From positions 1 to 64,000 of the forward strand of contig NZ_JASKLR010000001.1 in the NCBI RefSeq assembly GCF_030124325.1: a stretch of DNA of 64,000 nucleotides, written 5' to 3'. Below the pieces are notes generated by a model. That model was not told where the DNA came from. It worked only from the letters and a program-made list of their open reading frames with translations, and searched no databases. Positions 1 through 8,726 of this stretch are shown here, one piece after another. The DNA comes from Sinorhizobium sp. 8-89. Lineage in GTDB: Bacteria > Pseudomonadota > Alphaproteobacteria > Rhizobiales > Rhizobiaceae. How positions within the stretch are numbered: position 1 is the first letter of the stretch; the number at the start of each line of letters is the position of its first letter. A program made the translations under genes and the position numbers.

Positions 1-593
1 GATCTCGCCCGCATTGAGCGCCCGCATCGCCTGGTCGAGCGCAACGAGAGAACCTGGTCGAGCGCAACGAGAGAAGAGGAGCAGGCGGTGTCCACCGTCA
101 TGCTCGGGCCGCTCAACCCGAAAATGTGGGAAATGCGGTTGGAAACGATCGACAGCGTGTTGCCGGTCATGAAATAGGGACCGGCGGCGGCCGGATCTTC
201 GACCGTCAGGTTGGCGTGGTCGAGGCTCGACGCGCCGATATAGACGCCGACATTCTCGCCATGCAGCGACGCGACGGAAATGTTGGCGTCTTCGAGGGCA
301 CGCCAGGCGAGCTGCAGCAGAACGCGCTGCTGCGGGTCCATGTACATTGCTTCCCGCTGCGACATGCCGAAGACAGCAGGATCGAAATCATAGATTTGAT
401 CGAGCACGCCGGCCGCAAAGGAATAGGTCTTGCCCTGCACGCCCATGACGGGATGCCAGAAGCGAGCCAGGTCCCAGCGGTCCGAGGGAACGCTGGACAC
501 GGTGCATTTGCCCTGACGAAGAATTTTGAACAGCGCCTCAGGCGATTTCGCTCCAGGGGCGAGGCATGCACGCCCTATGATTTCAACAGTCAT
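1..593 (-). pseudogene. rkpA: Polyketide/fatty-acid synthase, N-terminal ketosynthase; frameshifted and cut by the window edge
   Basis: The N-terminus of a type I polyketide or fatty-acid synthase. Reading from the ATG at 593, about 180 residues match a beta-ketoacyl synthase domain: a DPQQR motif at residues 86-90, then GPSMTVDTACSSSLVALD with the catalytic Cys at about residue 171. The opening MTVEIIGRAC and the HPVMG/QGKTY region resemble, from memory, RkpA of S. meliloti, which makes a lipid precursor needed for K-antigen capsular polysaccharide. Just after the active site a 23-bp tandem duplication (30-75) shifts the frame, so the product would lose the rest of the protein unless this is a sequence error. 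The divergent neighbour is a polysaccharide exporter, which fits a surface-polysaccharide role. The rest of the gene lies outside the window. Confidence 0.72.
30..75. repeat. 23-bp perfect tandem duplication inside the ketosynthase region
   Basis: Two exact head-to-tail copies of a 23-bp unit starting CCTGGTCGAGCG lie at 30-52 and 53-75. Because 23 is not a multiple of three, the synthase frame moves after LVALDQ. Removing one copy restores the usual continuation LDQAMRALNAGEI. This looks like a recent slippage event or an assembly error. Confidence 0.9.
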
Positions 594-1006
594 GTATGAT
601 CGAACGCTCTAAACTGCCGTTAAAATTGCCTTAGCCATTGCGATACCAAATGTAAATTGCAATTGGCGAGACTACGGATTTGTTATTTTCCCCGAGTTTA
701 TTCGTCCAGCCGTCCCCGCTGTATTAGTGAGCTTTTAACTCAATGTACCTAGCTTTCAACCCCAAAGGCTCAGATACACATGTCGTGAGCCTCCATCCAG
801 ACAATTACGGCGACGGATCGTAACCAATGTCGAGGAGGTATGACCGGAAAGGCGCAGTGCCGAATATTTTGGTTGCCTGATGGTGAGGTGGCTTGTTGTG
901 GAACGGCGATTGTGCTTTGCAGTGACCGGCGGATTCCCTGCCGGGAAAACATACGGCGCAGATCTGTGAGCAGGATTCATCGCTGCGCCGAATACGGAGT
1001 ATAGTA
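594..1006. promoter_or_regulatory. AT-rich divergent promoter region between synthase and exporter
   Basis: I see no convincing gene in these 413 bases. The stretch from about 600 to 760 is AT-richer than its surroundings and must carry the divergent promoters. At 609-634, just upstream of the synthase ATG, three half-site-like tetramers are spaced exactly 7 bases apart (CTAA, TTAA, TTAG). That resembles the TTAA-N7-TTAA layout bound by CtrA, but only one tetramer is exact. An exporter ribosome-binding site (CGGAGT) ends at 1000. Confidence 0.4.
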
Positions 1007-2194
1007 GTGAGACGAGTGACTGCCCTTCTGCTTTGCACCGCGCTTGCGGGATGTCAGGCCGTGCCGGGAGAAGGCCCTCTGACAACCGACATCGTTGCGG
1101 ATGCCGGGCAGTCCGGTGCGCAGATCGGCAGGAAGAATGCGACCGTTTTCGATATCGTCGACGTTGACGGCCAATCTGCACGGTTGGTTTCTGACTACGT
1201 CTCGACGACGCTCAGCCGTCGCTTCGGCATTGGCGGCGGCGTCGGCCAAGTCGTCATCGGTGTCGGCGACCAGCTGAAGGTGTCGATCTTCGAGGCGGGC
1301 AGCGACGGCCTGTTTTCCACCACGGAATCGAAGCAGACCAACATCGATCTGGTCGTCCAGCCTGACGGTAAGGCAGCCATTCCCTATGTCGGTCCGGTCC
1401 GTTTTGCCGGCTTGACGCTCGAGCAGGCACGCCAGGCGATTCTCGAAGCGCTGAAGCAGAAGGCCGTGGAGCCCGACGTCATCGTGACGAGCACGTCCAC
1501 GGCATCGCGCATCGTCACGGTTTCCGGCGCCGTCGGTCGTCCGTCGGTCGTGCCCCTGAATCTCGTCAGCGAGTCGATAAACGAAGTCATTGCCAAGGCC
1601 GGCGGTCCGTCAGCACAGCCTTACGAGACCTACGTCACGCTCGTGCGCGGCAAGAAGACCGGTACGGTCCTCTTGAAATCGATCATTGAAAACCCGTCGG
1701 AGAACATTCACGTCAAGCCGGGCGACCAGGTGTTCGTCACCCGGGATCCGCGCACGTTCACGATCCTCGGCCAGGTCAGGGCCAACCAGCGCGTCGAGTT
1801 CGGCGCCAATGACCTGAACCTGCTCGAAGCCATGGCACTTGCGGGTGGCGGCGCCGACCGGACAGTCGATGCGAAGGGCTATTTCGTCTTCCGCTACGAA
1901 GAACCGGATATCGTCATGAGCCTGCTCGGAAGGGAGCGGTTCAACACGATGCTGAGCAAGGGCATGAAGCCCGACAGCGTCGGCCGCTATCCGATCGTCT
2001 ATCGTTTCAACATGACCAATCCGGATAGCCTGATCGTCGGGCAGACCTTCCCGATCAAGAATCGGGACGTGATCTATGCATCGCGTCATCCCTCTGTCGA
2101 TATTGCGAAATTCCTCGACTTCGTGGCCCGGCCGATCGGCATCGCGAATACCGGCGTCAACCTCGCGGACAACCTGGACGATCTGCAGAACTGA
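1007..2194 (+). CDS. Polysaccharide export lipoprotein (Wza/KpsD-type, SLBB domains)
   Basis: A periplasmic or outer-membrane polysaccharide export protein of 395 residues. It starts with GTG at 1007, with CGGAGT 6 bases upstream. The N-terminus is a lipoprotein signal with lipobox LAGC (Cys about 16). A Poly_export domain covers about residues 82-175 (GVGDQLKVSIFE, then PDGKAAIPYVGPV). Two SLBB-like segments follow, at about 178-250 and 255-330 (VSGAVGRPSVVPL, ILGQVRANQRVEF). Such proteins form the outer-membrane pore through which capsule or exopolysaccharide leaves the cell. It is divergent from the rkpA-like synthase, so a role in K-antigen or a related polysaccharide is likely but not shown. 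ExoF-type proteins are the main alternative. Confidence 0.82.
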   Translation: MRRVTALLLCTALAGCQAVPGEGPLTTDIVADAGQSGAQIGRKNATVFDIVDVDGQSARLVSDYVSTTLSRRFGIGGGVGQVVIGVGDQLKVSIFEAGSDGLFSTTESKQTNIDLVVQPDGKAAIPYVGPVRFAGLTLEQARQAILEALKQKAVEPDVIVTSTSTASRIVTVSGAVGRPSVVPLNLVSESINEVIAKAGGPSAQPYETYVTLVRGKKTGTVLLKSIIENPSENIHVKPGDQVFVTRDPRTFTILGQVRANQRVEFGANDLNLLEAMALAGGGADRTVDAKGYFVFRYEEPDIVMSLLGRERFNTMLSKGMKPDSVGRYPIVYRFNMTNPDSLIVGQTFPIKNRDVIYASRHPSVDIAKFLDFVARPIGIANTGVNLADNLDDLQN

Positions 2195-2309
2195 CGAAGC
2201 TCGGCGGCAAGCGAAGCTGCTTGCTGTCGAGCAAATTCTGTGATTGATCTTCGGTTTAAATCGATTTTTCTGATGGTCGGCGCAGGCCGACCGGACGCGA
2301 GGAGAGCCA

Positions 2310-2909
2310 ATGGCTGACGAAGCCCTGATCGTCATCGATGTGCAGAACGATTTCTGCCCCGGCGGCGCCCTTGCGGTTGGCGGCGGCGATGAGATCGTAC
2401 CGGTCGTCAATCGCCTCATTCAGCAATCCGCCCATGTCATCCTCACTCAGGACTGGCACCCTGCCGGGCACTCCAGCTTCGCCTCCACCCATCCCGGCAA
2501 GGCGCCGTTCGCGACCGTGATGATGCCTTACGGCGAGCAGACGCTCTGGCCCGATCATTGCGTCCAGGGCAGCCCGGGCGCTGAATTCCATCCCGGTCTC
2601 GAATGGGCAACGGCGGAATTGGTGGTCCGCAAAGGGTTCCGTAGGGACATCGACAGCTACTCCGCCTTTTTCGAAAACGATCACCGCACGCCGACCGGCC
2701 TTGGCGGCTACTTGCGCGAGCGCGGCATCGACAAGGTCAGGCTCTGCGGCCTTGCGACCGATTTCTGCGTTGCCTTCTCGGCCCTCGATGCGGTGGCCCA
2801 GGGCTTTTCCACCTCCGTTGTGCTTGACGCCTGCCGCGGCATCGATCTGAGCGGATCACTCGCCGCGATGACCCAGCGCATGCGCGATGCGGGCGTTGCG
2901 CTGATCTAA
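2310..2909 (+). CDS. pncA: Nicotinamidase
   Basis: Hydrolyses nicotinamide to nicotinate, the first step of NAD salvage; cytoplasmic. The 199-residue isochorismatase-fold protein shows the family catalytic triad: Asp10 in VIDVQNDF, a Lys in VVRKGF at about residue 111, and a Cys in TDFCVAF. Metal-binding residues are visible in TQDWHPAGH (Asp48, His50) and WPDHC. The ATG at 2310 follows GAGGAGAG. It is followed by pncB, with a RIME-like palindrome between them, so the two genes act in the same pathway but may not share one full-length transcript. Confidence 0.95.
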   Translation: MADEALIVIDVQNDFCPGGALAVGGGDEIVPVVNRLIQQSAHVILTQDWHPAGHSSFASTHPGKAPFATVMMPYGEQTLWPDHCVQGSPGAEFHPGLEWATAELVVRKGFRRDIDSYSAFFENDHRTPTGLGGYLRERGIDKVRLCGLATDFCVAFSALDAVAQGFSTSVVLDACRGIDLSGSLAAMTQRMRDAGVALI

Positions 2910-2964
2910 CCGCACCGGAGCCGACTTGCAAAATCGATCAGAAGGTTGCTCGGGCCGGGTCCAC

Positions 2965-3066
2965 TACAGCTCCGTGCGTTTTCGAGAGGCACAGGTCGCT
3001 GTAGCACTTTGAATTGCCGCATGTTTTTACCCTTGAATCGGTTTCGATTTAAGGAAACATGCAGGA
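2965..3066 (+). repeat. RIME-like intergenic palindromic repeat, copy 1
   Basis: The best-preserved part reads CTGTAGCACTTTGAATTGCC followed by a palindrome GCATGTTT ... AAACATGC whose inner arms are GAATCGG and CGATTTA. Seven more copies occur in this window, at about 11.9, 16.2, 17.0, 19.8, 32.0, 40.6 and 63.9 kb. The layout of two palindromes, one preceded by a CGCGTCT/AGACGCG arm, fits the RIME family described in Rhizobium. The family name is from memory. Confidence 0.8.
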
Positions 3067-3092
3067 GTGATCCAGAAGGAGCGTAATCGCAG

Positions 3093-4397
3093 ATGCCAAA
3101 GACCGATATCGCGCGGCGGGTCTATAACCATACCTGGAAGCTCGATCCGATCATCCGCAGTCTTTTGGATACGGATTTCTATAAGCTCCTGATGCTGCAG
3201 ATGATCTGGCAGCTCTATCGGGATGTCGACGCCACGTTTTCGCTGATCAACCGCACCAAGACCGTGCGGCTCGCCGAGGAAATCGACGAACAGGAACTGC
3301 GCGACCAACTCGATCACGCGCGGACCCTGCGTTTCACCAAGAAGGAAATGATCTGGCTTGCCGGTAACACGTTCTACGGGCGCAAGCAGATCTTCTCGCC
3401 GGAATTCCTCGCCTGGCTCGCCAAGTTCCGTCTGCCCGAATACGAGCTGTCGCGCCGCGACGGTCAGTTCGAACTGATCTTTCGCGGACGCTGGGTCGAG
3501 ACGACAATGTGGGAAATCCCGGCGCTGGCGATCATCAACGAGCTGCGCTCTCGCGCCGCGATGAAAGGTCTCGGTCCGTTCACGCTGGACGTGCTCTATG
3601 CGCGCGCCAAGGCGAAGATGTGGTCGAAGGTCGAACAGTTGCGGCAATATCCCGATCTGCGCATTTCCGATTTCGGCACGCGCCGGCGGCACAGTTTTCT
3701 CTGGCAGCGGTGGTGTGTCGAGGCGCTGAAGGAGGGGATCGGCGGCTCGTTCTCCGGCTCCAGTAACGTGCTGCTCGCCATGGATACGGATCTCGAGGCG
3801 CTCGGTACCAATGCGCACGAACTGCCGATGGTTGCGGCGGCTCTTGCCCGCAACGACAAGGAGCTTGCCGCCGCACCCTACAAGGTCCTGCAGGACTGGA
3901 ATCAACTCTACGGCGGCAATTTGCTGATCGTGCTGCCGGATTCCTTCGGCACGGCGGCATTCCTGCGCAATGCGCCAAATTGGGTGGCGAACTGGACCGG
4001 CTTTCGGCCGGATAGCGCACCGCCGATCGAAGGCGGCGAGAAGATCATCGCCTGGTGGAAGAAGATGGGGCGCGACCCGCGGGAAAAACTGCTGATCTTC
4101 TCCGACGGCCTGGACGTCGACACGATCATCAAGACCTATCGCCACTTCGAGGGGCGGGTGCGCATGAGTTTCGGCTGGGGGACGAACCTGACCAACGATT
4201 TTGCCGGCTGCGCGCCCACGGAAATCAGCGGTCTCAACCCGATATCGATCGTGTGCAAGGTGAGCGAAGCCAATGGTCGGCCCGCGGTCAAACTTTCGGA
4301 CAATCCGCGCAAGGCGACCGGAGACCCCGCCGAAGTGCAGCGCTATCTCAAATTCTTCGGAACCGAGGATTTCGTCGAGCAGACCGTCAAGGTTTGA
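3093..4397 (+). CDS. pncB: Nicotinate phosphoribosyltransferase
   Basis: Joins nicotinate and PRPP, with ATP hydrolysis, to give nicotinate mononucleotide: the step after PncA in NAD salvage. The protein has 434 residues, the usual length for bacterial PncB. Family signatures are the early [13 protein letters not shown], the central [11 protein letters not shown] and GTNAHELPM segments, and a C-terminal FSDGLDV ... [10 protein letters not shown] phosphate-binding region. The ATG at 3093 lies just downstream of repeat copy 1. A hairpin at 4413-4432 follows the stop. Confidence 0.95.
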   Translation: MPKTDIARRVYNHTWKLDPIIRSLLDTDFYKLLMLQMIWQLYRDVDATFSLINRTKTVRLAEEIDEQELRDQLDHARTLRFTKKEMIWLAGNTFYGRKQIFSPEFLAWLAKFRLPEYELSRRDGQFELIFRGRWVETTMWEIPALAIINELRSRAAMKGLGPFTLDVLYARAKAKMWSKVEQLRQYPDLRISDFGTRRRHSFLWQRWCVEALKEGIGGSFSGSSNVLLAMDTDLEALGTNAHELPMVAAALARNDKELAAAPYKVLQDWNQLYGGNLLIVLPDSFGTAAFLRNAPNWVANWTGFRPDSAPPIEGGEKIIAWWKKMGRDPREKLLIFSDGLDVDTIIKTYRHFEGRVRMSFGWGTNLTNDFAGCAPTEISGLNPISIVCKVSEANGRPAVKLSDNPRKATGDPAEVQRYLKFFGTEDFVEQTVKV

Positions 4398-4412
4398 TCC
4401 TGCCCCAAAAAG

Positions 4413-4432
4413 AAACCGGCAAGCGCCGGTTT
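4413..4432. terminator. Hairpin between convergent pncB and the broken receptor gene
   Basis: Perfect 8-bp inverted repeat AAACCGGC / GCCGGTTT with a 4-base loop, starting 15 bases after the pncB stop. The left flank carries an A run (CCCCAAAAAG), which reads as a T run on the minus strand. There is no long T run for the plus strand, so it may act mainly on transcripts leaving the minus-strand receptor gene, or on both. Confidence 0.6.
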
Positions 4433-4495
4433 CAAAGAGGGGATTTAGGCATTGCGATTGTCCATCATCGCATTGTCAGATCTAGCAGTAGAATC

Positions 4496-4510
4496 TTAAG
4501 CTTGCGTTAA
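4496..4510. promoter_or_regulatory. CtrA-like box TTAA-N7-TTAA
   Basis: TTAA at 4496-4499 and TTAA at 4507-4510 are separated by exactly 7 bases and followed by G. This matches the spacing of the alphaproteobacterial CtrA consensus. It lies between two 3' ends, an odd place for a promoter site, so chance is a real possibility. Confidence 0.3.
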
Positions 4511-4528
4511 GGTCGCCGTGGCGAGCCA

Positions 4529-6593
4529 TCAAGCGCGCCGGCGAACAAATTCGACATCGGTGTCGGCAGGGTCGACGATTTCGGTGGGCTGGTCGAAGGC
4601 CATGCGGAACTGCGAGACGAGGTCCGAGAGACCGGAGGCCTCGTTCGAAAGCCGATGCGTCATTGCGGTGCTTTCTTCGACCATCGCGTTGTTTTGTTGC
4701 GTCATGCGGTCGAGCTCGCGCACGGTTTCGTTAACGTCCTGAAGGCCGCTCACCTGGGCGCGCGCATCGGCGGCGATCTCCGATATCTGGTCGTTGATGG
4801 CGTGGATTTGTCCGGAGATCCGGCCGAGCGCGTCGCCTGCTGCCCTCACGAGCGACACGCCGTTCGCCACCTCGTCTGCGGAGGCGGTGACGATGGTTTT
4901 GATTTCACGCGCAGCGACCGCGGATTTCTGAGCAAGCTCCCGCACTTCGTGTGTGACAACCGCGAACCCCTTTCCTGCCTCTCCGGCGCGTGCGGCTTCG
5001 ACGCCGGGATTCAGCGCCAAAAGATTGGTCTGGAAGGCTATGTCGTTGATCGTGCCGATGATCTGCGAAATCAAATGCGAGGCGGCTTCGATCCTGCCCA
5101 TGGCGTCAACCGCATCGTTCACCACATCGCTGGACTTGTCGGAACTCTCTTTCGCGGCGGCCGCAATCTGGGTGGCGGAGGTGGCGTGTTCGGCGGTGCG
5201 CCGCACGGTAACCGTCATGGTGCCTAGCGCCGTCGCCGCTTGCTCCAGCGACAACGCCTGATGCTCCGTGCGCTTTGCAAGCTGGTCCACTGCGTCGCGC
5301 ATTTCACCAGTGTCGCCGTGAATGTGGGCGATTCTTGTCTTTACATCGCGGAGCGTCAGCGCGAGGCGGTCGAGAGACATGTTGTAATCAAGCCGCAGAC
5401 GATCGAGTCCTTCGACGAATGGCTGGTCGATGCAGGTGGTCAGGTCGCCGTGCGAAAGTCGTTCGAGCCCGGTCGCCAGTTCATCGACCGCTTCGCCGAT
5501 GTGACGGGCCTCCTCCATCCGGGCGACATCGCGTGCCCGTCGCTCGTCCTCGAGCGATATCCGCGTGTCTTCCGCCTCCTTCTCGAGGCGTACCCGGTCA
5601 ATCGCCGCATCGCGGAAGACGACGACGGAGCGAGCCATGTCGCCGATTTCGTCCTTGCGCGCCTTGCCGATGCACGCGTCGAGGGCCGTCGCCGCCATCC
5701 GCGCTTCTTCACCGCGGAAATCCGCCAGCGCGCTGCTGGCGATCTCGTCGTTTTCGGTGACTGCCGGTCGGTCCACCCGCGCTTGCAGCATGTCGTTTTC
5801 GCTCGTCCCGGCGCGGTCCGTCAGGAAGAAGCCGTTCTCGTCGAGCAGGATCGTCTCGCCCGTTTCGCCGAGGCCGGTCGTGTTGCCGACGATCTGGCCG
5901 ATCATTGCGTCGGGCATTTCGAGCACGAGTGTACCGATCTTGCCGTCGAGGGACGCGATCGGAAGGGCAATGAAGGCCGACGGTCTCTCGCCGAGCGGAC
6001 CGTAGGTCTCGTAGGAGGCAAAGGCAAGGTTGTTCTTGTCGGTGCCTTCGGCGGTCGCCCCGAAGATGCGCCCAAGGCCCGTGCCCTTCCACGGCGCCTG
6101 TAAGAGATTGACGGCGAAATTGCCCTTCTTGTTCAGCGTGTAGACAACGTCGCCGTTGAGATTGACGAGCAGAACCGTGTGCCTCGGCGAAACGCCGGAA
6201 AAAAGGATGGTAGCGGCCGTGTAGGTCGTCATATTTGTCCTTTTCGGCAGAGCTAAGCATTGCCCGCTTGTCCACGGCATTGGGGTCGACCGTCGCGTAG
6301 CGCCGCGTGAGTTCGGTTGCGGCATCCGCGCCGATCCCGGCCATCGCACTGCCGAGATCGCTCAACGCCTTCGCGACCGTCTTTTGCGCCTGCAGATTAC
6401 GCAGGTCATTTTCGATCGTCGTCAGGTAATGGCGCAATTCGTTGCGCCGGGCGTCCGCCAGGGCTTCGAGTTTCTCGACTGCCGCTTGAGAGGATATGCT
6501 GCGGCTGACGGTGAGGCTGGCAAGGCTGGTAGCGGCGATGGAAAGGACGGCCAGACCCGCCGCTGCGAGCGGGAGCTTCACGGATAAACGCAT
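4529..6593 (-). pseudogene. Methyl-accepting chemotaxis protein, frameshifted (sensor domain)
   Basis: A transmembrane chemoreceptor split into two frames. The 5' frame (from ATG 6593) has an N-terminal membrane segment (LPLAAAGLAVLSIAATSL) and a Cache-like sensor start ending [10 protein letters not shown]. The 3' frame picks up at [12 protein letters not shown], so the break is at about 6173-6176; loss of 8 or 11 bases, probably codons for a YYD-type segment, would explain it. The remainder holds HAMP-like helices and a full signalling domain ending at 4529. The hairpin tip, normally [11 protein letters not shown], reads [11 protein letters not shown] (Pro codon 5006-5008), and the following VVAQEVR is VVTHEVR. 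These changes in near-invariant positions suggest a decaying gene rather than a simple sequencing error. Confidence 0.8.
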
Positions 6594-6866
6594 AACAACA
6601 CCGTCATGCATCCGGCGGGTTTGCCGCAGGGCGAGTTATACGGATTTGTTTTAAGGTTTGATGACGGTGGCATCCAGCAAACATCCGGACACCCCTTTAG
6701 GGCTTCGAAGCTGCGCTGCGTCACGTTCCGAGCGTGCGGCCCGAGCCGAAACGGCGTCGGAAGGCCCAGCAATGGTATGACTTATTGGGGTACCTCAGTA
6801 TTTTCTTGAATTTACCCGGAAATGCCCCATGATGAGCGGATTGAGGTACCACCTTGGGAGGGGTTC

Positions 6867-7079
6867 GTGCGTCAAGCCTATTCACCGGATGATGTCGATG
6901 TCATGCGCGGGGCGCTGGATGTCTGGTGCGCTCTGCATAACGTCGGAAGGGACGGTGTGGAGGCCAACGAGGCCGCGCGTCGTATCCTGGACCTGATGGG
7001 CAGGAAAAAGTGCACCTGCGACCAGCTTCTGGCGCAGCTAGCCGATTTCAGGCCGGCCCCTCGTCACCGGGTTTCCTGA
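6867..7079 (+). CDS. Small hypothetical protein (70 aa)
   Basis: Unrecognised function. I place the start at GTG 6867 because GGGAGGGG ends 3 bases before it; an in-frame ATG at 6822 would add 15 residues but has no such site. The protein is helical and acidic-basic mixed (DVDVMRGALDVWCALH, then EANEAARRILDLMG), with a Cys-containing KCTCDQLL near the end. It resembles short soluble proteins common in rhizobial genomes. It overlaps the 3' end of the convergent gene at 7048. Confidence 0.6.
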   Translation: MRQAYSPDDVDVMRGALDVWCALHNVGRDGVEANEAARRILDLMGRKKCTCDQLLAQLADFRPAPRHRVS

Positions 7080-7254
7080 TCAAGCCGGAAACAGTATCCC
7101 GCAGCTTCAAGAGCGGCAGGTACTCGTTCGCCAGGTGAAGGCTGAGGTGCGCAAGCCGTTCACCGTTCAGCTCCGCCGTCTGCCCGGTCTCCTTGTCGAT
7201 CACCGTCCAGGAGCCGTCCGGTTCCTCTTTCAGGTCGTATCTCTGAGCGTCCAT
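7048..7254 (-). CDS. Small hypothetical protein (68 aa)
   Basis: Unrecognised. Starting at ATG 7254 the protein reads MDAQRYDLKEEPDGSW, then VIDKETGQTAELNGERL and a leucine-rich helix ending NEYLPLLKLRD. The DGSWTVIDKETGQ part looks like a short beta-hairpin found in other small rhizobial proteins. It converges on and overlaps the 6867-7079 gene by 32 bases. Codon use is ordinary for the window. Confidence 0.55.
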   Translation of the reverse strand: MDAQRYDLKEEPDGSWTVIDKETGQTAELNGERLAHLSLHLANEYLPLLKLRDTVSGLIRKPGDEGPA

Positions 7255-7351
7255 AAGAAAGAGCTTAAGCGACGGGCGGAGCGTTTGGTAGAGGATTCTC
7301 AAAGGGGAGCGCGTGAACGCAACCGGCGCTCGTGCGCCGCGGGAGCGATCG

Positions 7352-7480
7352 CTACATGGTGGATACCCATTCGGCGGCCGCAATCGCGGATCCGAGCAGG
7401 ATCACTGGCACCAGCAGCGCCACGAAGAATTTTACGACATGGAAGCGCCGCGAGCGTCTGCCGACCCTACCGTAGACCAT
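7352..7480 (-). CDS. Candidate single-span membrane microprotein (42 aa)
   Basis: An open frame of 42 residues starting at ATG 7480, preceded by AGGCGGACGAAC. The N-terminus is strongly basic (GRVGRRSRRFH), followed by a single hydrophobic helix (FFVALLVPVILLGSAIAAA) and a short tail EWVSTM. By the positive-inside rule the N-terminus would be cytoplasmic. One of several tiny membrane-protein candidates in the 6.6-10 kb stretch. No function can be assigned. Confidence 0.42.
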   Translation of the reverse strand: MVYGRVGRRSRRFHVVKFFVALLVPVILLGSAIAAAEWVSTM

Positions 7481-7574
7481 GTTCGTCCGCCTATTGTTGC
7501 ATTAGAAAAACAGCCCCGCCGACATAGAAGCATCATCGCTTTCTCGGGAGGCATGAAGCGGCGGCGCTTGCAAT

Positions 7575-7790
7575 TCACGGCTCGTTTTCCCTAAGCCTCT
7601 CATGAAGCGCGTGTGTCGAACGAACCCCTGATTGGTAAAGGTGAAAGATCCGGCTTGCGAGGTTCTCCGCGCGGTCGCCACGGCGCGGCCATCCACGGCG
7701 CATAAGTTCGTCGTCAAAGACCCTCCGCAGTTGCACCAGCTGAGCCGGGTAAATGGGGGATCGTGTGATTGGGATGTCAAGAGCAAGCAT
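7575..7790 (-). CDS. Small hypothetical protein (71 aa)
   Basis: Unrecognised function, but the sequence looks genuine: ITRSPIYPAQLVQLRRVFDDELMRRGW followed by RAENLASRIFHLYQSGV, an amphipathic helical pattern I associate with a common family of short rhizobial proteins. The ATG at 7790 has GGAAGGG about 4 bases upstream. It sits alone between other small minus-strand genes. Confidence 0.6.
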   Translation of the reverse strand: MLALDIPITRSPIYPAQLVQLRRVFDDELMRRGWPRRGDRAENLASRIFHLYQSGVRSTHALHERLRENEP

Positions 7791-7946
7791 GGCGCCCTTC
7801 CTTATCAGGGCGAAAGCGCTACGATCTTCCGGCCATCGGTGCCCGTATCACTAAGCCGATGGTGGGAATAGTCTACGCTTATCTGACAGGAGCGCGAGTC
7901 ATTAGGCGAGACCATCCGAATTCAATCGGTGATCGGCGACGGCCTG

Positions 7947-8069
7947 TTACCAGAAAACGCCAATGAACGTGACATAGGCGATGATCCCCAGCGAAACTGC
8001 AAGCGATGACCGGATCATGAATTCAACAAGTCTGAATTGATATCCGAAACTTCCGATATACGATTTCAT
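7947..8069 (-). CDS. Candidate single-span membrane microprotein (40 aa)
   Basis: A 40-residue frame starting at ATG 8069 with a strong ribosome-binding site (AAGGGAGAAAACC). It opens MKSYIGSFGYQFRLVEF, then one hydrophobic segment (SLAVSLGIIAYVTFIGVF) and ends in Trp. It has exactly the length and layout of the 40-residue product at 9644-9766: MK start, aromatic Tyr/Phe stretch of about 17 residues, then a span containing Ser-Leu-Ala and Ile-x-x-Tyr and ending Gly-x-Phe-like. The two may be paralogues. Function unknown. Confidence 0.5.
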   Translation of the reverse strand: MKSYIGSFGYQFRLVEFMIRSSLAVSLGIIAYVTFIGVFW

Positions 8070-8153
8070 GGTTTTCTCCCTTTTGTTTTCATTTTTCTGG
8101 CGGCGATAGCGGGCCCCTCTCCTTCATATGCTGAACATCTGCGGGCAACTATT

Positions 8154-8387
8154 TTAGTGTCTATTAAGTGTATGCAGAGCCCGCGCCGCATTCTTCTTGT
8201 TGAGACCTGTCATGGTCCATGAACCGACCTTCGCCGGTTCGCCCGTGAACACGTGATAGATCGTGTACGATCTGTCGTTTTCTACACGGCGGCCGTATTG
8301 ATAGAGCCTTCCGGATCTGTTCGGCGCCCCACCTTCCGATTCCCATACGCTGATGGCGAGCGCGTGCTCTGCGTGGTTGTTTTTCAT
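8154..8387 (-). CDS. Small hypothetical protein (77 aa)
   Basis: Unrecognised. The ATG at 8387 is preceded by CGGAGACACGATT, a good ribosome-binding site. The protein begins MKNNHAEHALAISVWESEGG, then a Tyr-rich middle (LYQYGRRVENDRSYTIYHVF) and TGEPAKVGSWTMTGLNKK, which reads like a small beta-rich domain of about 75 residues. Soluble, no signal peptide. Confidence 0.55.
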   Translation of the reverse strand: MKNNHAEHALAISVWESEGGAPNRSGRLYQYGRRVENDRSYTIYHVFTGEPAKVGSWTMTGLNKKNAARALHTLNRH

Positions 8388-8495
8388 AATCGTGTCTCCG
8401 ATCCGTTTCTGTGGAGAGTTGTGCTCCAATGTTTCAGAGCCGTCTGCCTCGCGGCAACGCTTCCGCAAGAGCGAAGCACGCATTGCATCCTTGCT

Positions 8496-8714
8496 TCACG
8501 GACGAGGCGTCATGCCCCATTCTATTGGCTCCAGATTGTCCTCTGTGCTCACTCTCTCCTGCCCGAGTTCATCATTTCGGATGCGATATTGAGGCCAGTT
8601 GTCCCTCAGTGGGAGCTTGGCGGTGATGCGATAGGTCTCAGCTGCAAGAGGTGAGAGATTCCGTCGATCTCTGAGGCGAACGGACAAGCCAATTGGGAAG
8701 CGGTGGTTGCGCAT
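8496..8714 (-). CDS. Small hypothetical protein (72 aa)
   Basis: Unrecognised function. The pattern FPIGLSVRLRDR, then AAETYRITAKLP, then PQYRIRNDELGQERVSTEDNLE matches, from memory, a short conserved protein type in Rhizobiales, probably a small beta-barrel-like fold. The start at ATG 8714 has no clear Shine-Dalgarno sequence (the upstream bases read GGACAACAGTCG). It precedes the 8154-8387 gene on the same strand, with about 100 bases between them. Confidence 0.6.
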   Translation of the reverse strand: MRNHRFPIGLSVRLRDRRNLSPLAAETYRITAKLPLRDNWPQYRIRNDELGQERVSTEDNLEPIEWGMTPRP

Positions 8715-8726
8715 CGACTGTTGTCC

